Below are positions 63,949-64,000 of a DNA stretch of 64,000 nt, piece by piece. Both the position numbers and the translations under genes were made by a program. Every line of letters starts with the position of its first letter. Position 1 is the stretch's first letter. The stretch covers positions 1 through 64,000 of the forward strand of contig CAVXBV010000016.1 of the NCBI GenBank assembly GCA_963760125.1. The letters run 5' to 3'. The notes beneath the pieces are model-generated. The model saw only the letters and a program-made list of their open reading frames with translations. It was not told where the DNA came from and made no database searches. This DNA is from RYN-111 sp963760125. Lineage in GTDB: Bacteria; Actinomycetota; Actinomycetes; Mycobacteriales; SCTD01.

Positions 63949-64000
63949 GTGTTCACCCCCGACGCCGTCGACGTGCGGATCCTGCAGGCCCTGGTGGCCG
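63949..64000 (+). CDS. N-terminus of an unidentified gene, cut by the window edge
   Basis: Seventeen codons from GTG 63949 are visible (FTPDAVDVRILQALVA after the start). The pattern DAVDVRILQAL resembles the start of Lrp/AsnC-type regulators, but this is too short to assign. The start is supported by TACCCT seven bases upstream. Confidence 0.4.
   Translation, partial: MFTPDAVDVRILQALVA

Noticed and set aside
1..64000. Mobile elements, prophage, CRISPR arrays and defence systems
   Set aside because: I found no transposase, integrase, phage structural gene, spacer-repeat array, restriction or toxin-antitoxin gene. The 20-plus-bp inverted repeats are the only candidates for mobile DNA and carry no genes.

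Overview
The window is chromosomal DNA from a strongly GC-rich actinomycete. The evidence is the G/C bias at third codon positions, the many GTG and TTG starts, the HspR/HAIR heat-shock circuit, BldC, DUF3073, DUF3151, an LAXTG sorting signal and an actinobacterial c-di-AMP riboswitch. Gene order matches blocks known from Mycobacterium (etfD, dnaK-grpE-dnaJ-hspR, clpB, pyrE, dedA, fba, purA) and Streptomyces (purL, purF, purM, DUF3073, vdh, a conserved hypothetical gene, bldC). A Nocardioides-like organism is plausible, but genus cannot be fixed from the sequence alone. No phage, IS element, CRISPR array or rRNA was seen.

Layout. 1-3.6 kb: end of a membrane-protein gene, an EtfD-type Fe-S membrane oxidoreductase and two tiny membrane proteins. 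3.5-7.6 kb: the dnaK operon behind two HspR operators. 7.7-20.8 kb: an accessory block of exported proteins ending in a giant RTX repeat protein. 20.8-28 kb: clpB behind its own HspR operator, an acyltransferase, pyrE, a DUF3137-like/LemA pair, dedA and fba. 28-34.3 kb: a c-di-AMP riboswitch controlling an Rpf-like cell-wall enzyme, a cell-wall-anchored M6 metalloprotease, a methyltransferase and a FetAB-like transporter. 34.3-49.5 kb: purA followed by a purine cluster (purD, a divergent purE, purB, purC, inverted purS, purQ, purL, purF, purM) with an RsbW-like ATPase, an SCP2-like protein and a MEDS-domain protein inserted. 49.5-55 kb: DUF3073, four small secreted paralogues, vdh and bldC. 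55-58 kb: a Glu-Asp-Phe tRNA cluster, an acyl-CoA ligase and a thiolase. 58-64 kb: a GH15 hydrolase, tRNA-Lys, Ada/AlkA and Ogt DNA-repair genes and a bacterial-PH-domain pair.

How it fits together. The chaperone genes and clpB share HspR operators, so they form one heat-shock regulon split by about 13 kb of secreted-protein genes. The purine genes cover most of the route from PRPP to AMP; purN, purH, purK and guaAB are not here. Many genes lack a Shine-Dalgarno sequence and instead have a (T/C)ANNNT box 6-8 nt before the start codon, which indicates leaderless transcripts.

Caution: ten genes, including essential ones (dnaJ, purD, purL), are interrupted by single-base shifts at about fourteen sites. 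Nearly all look like one extra base. I read these as sequence or assembly errors and annotate each gene across the shift.
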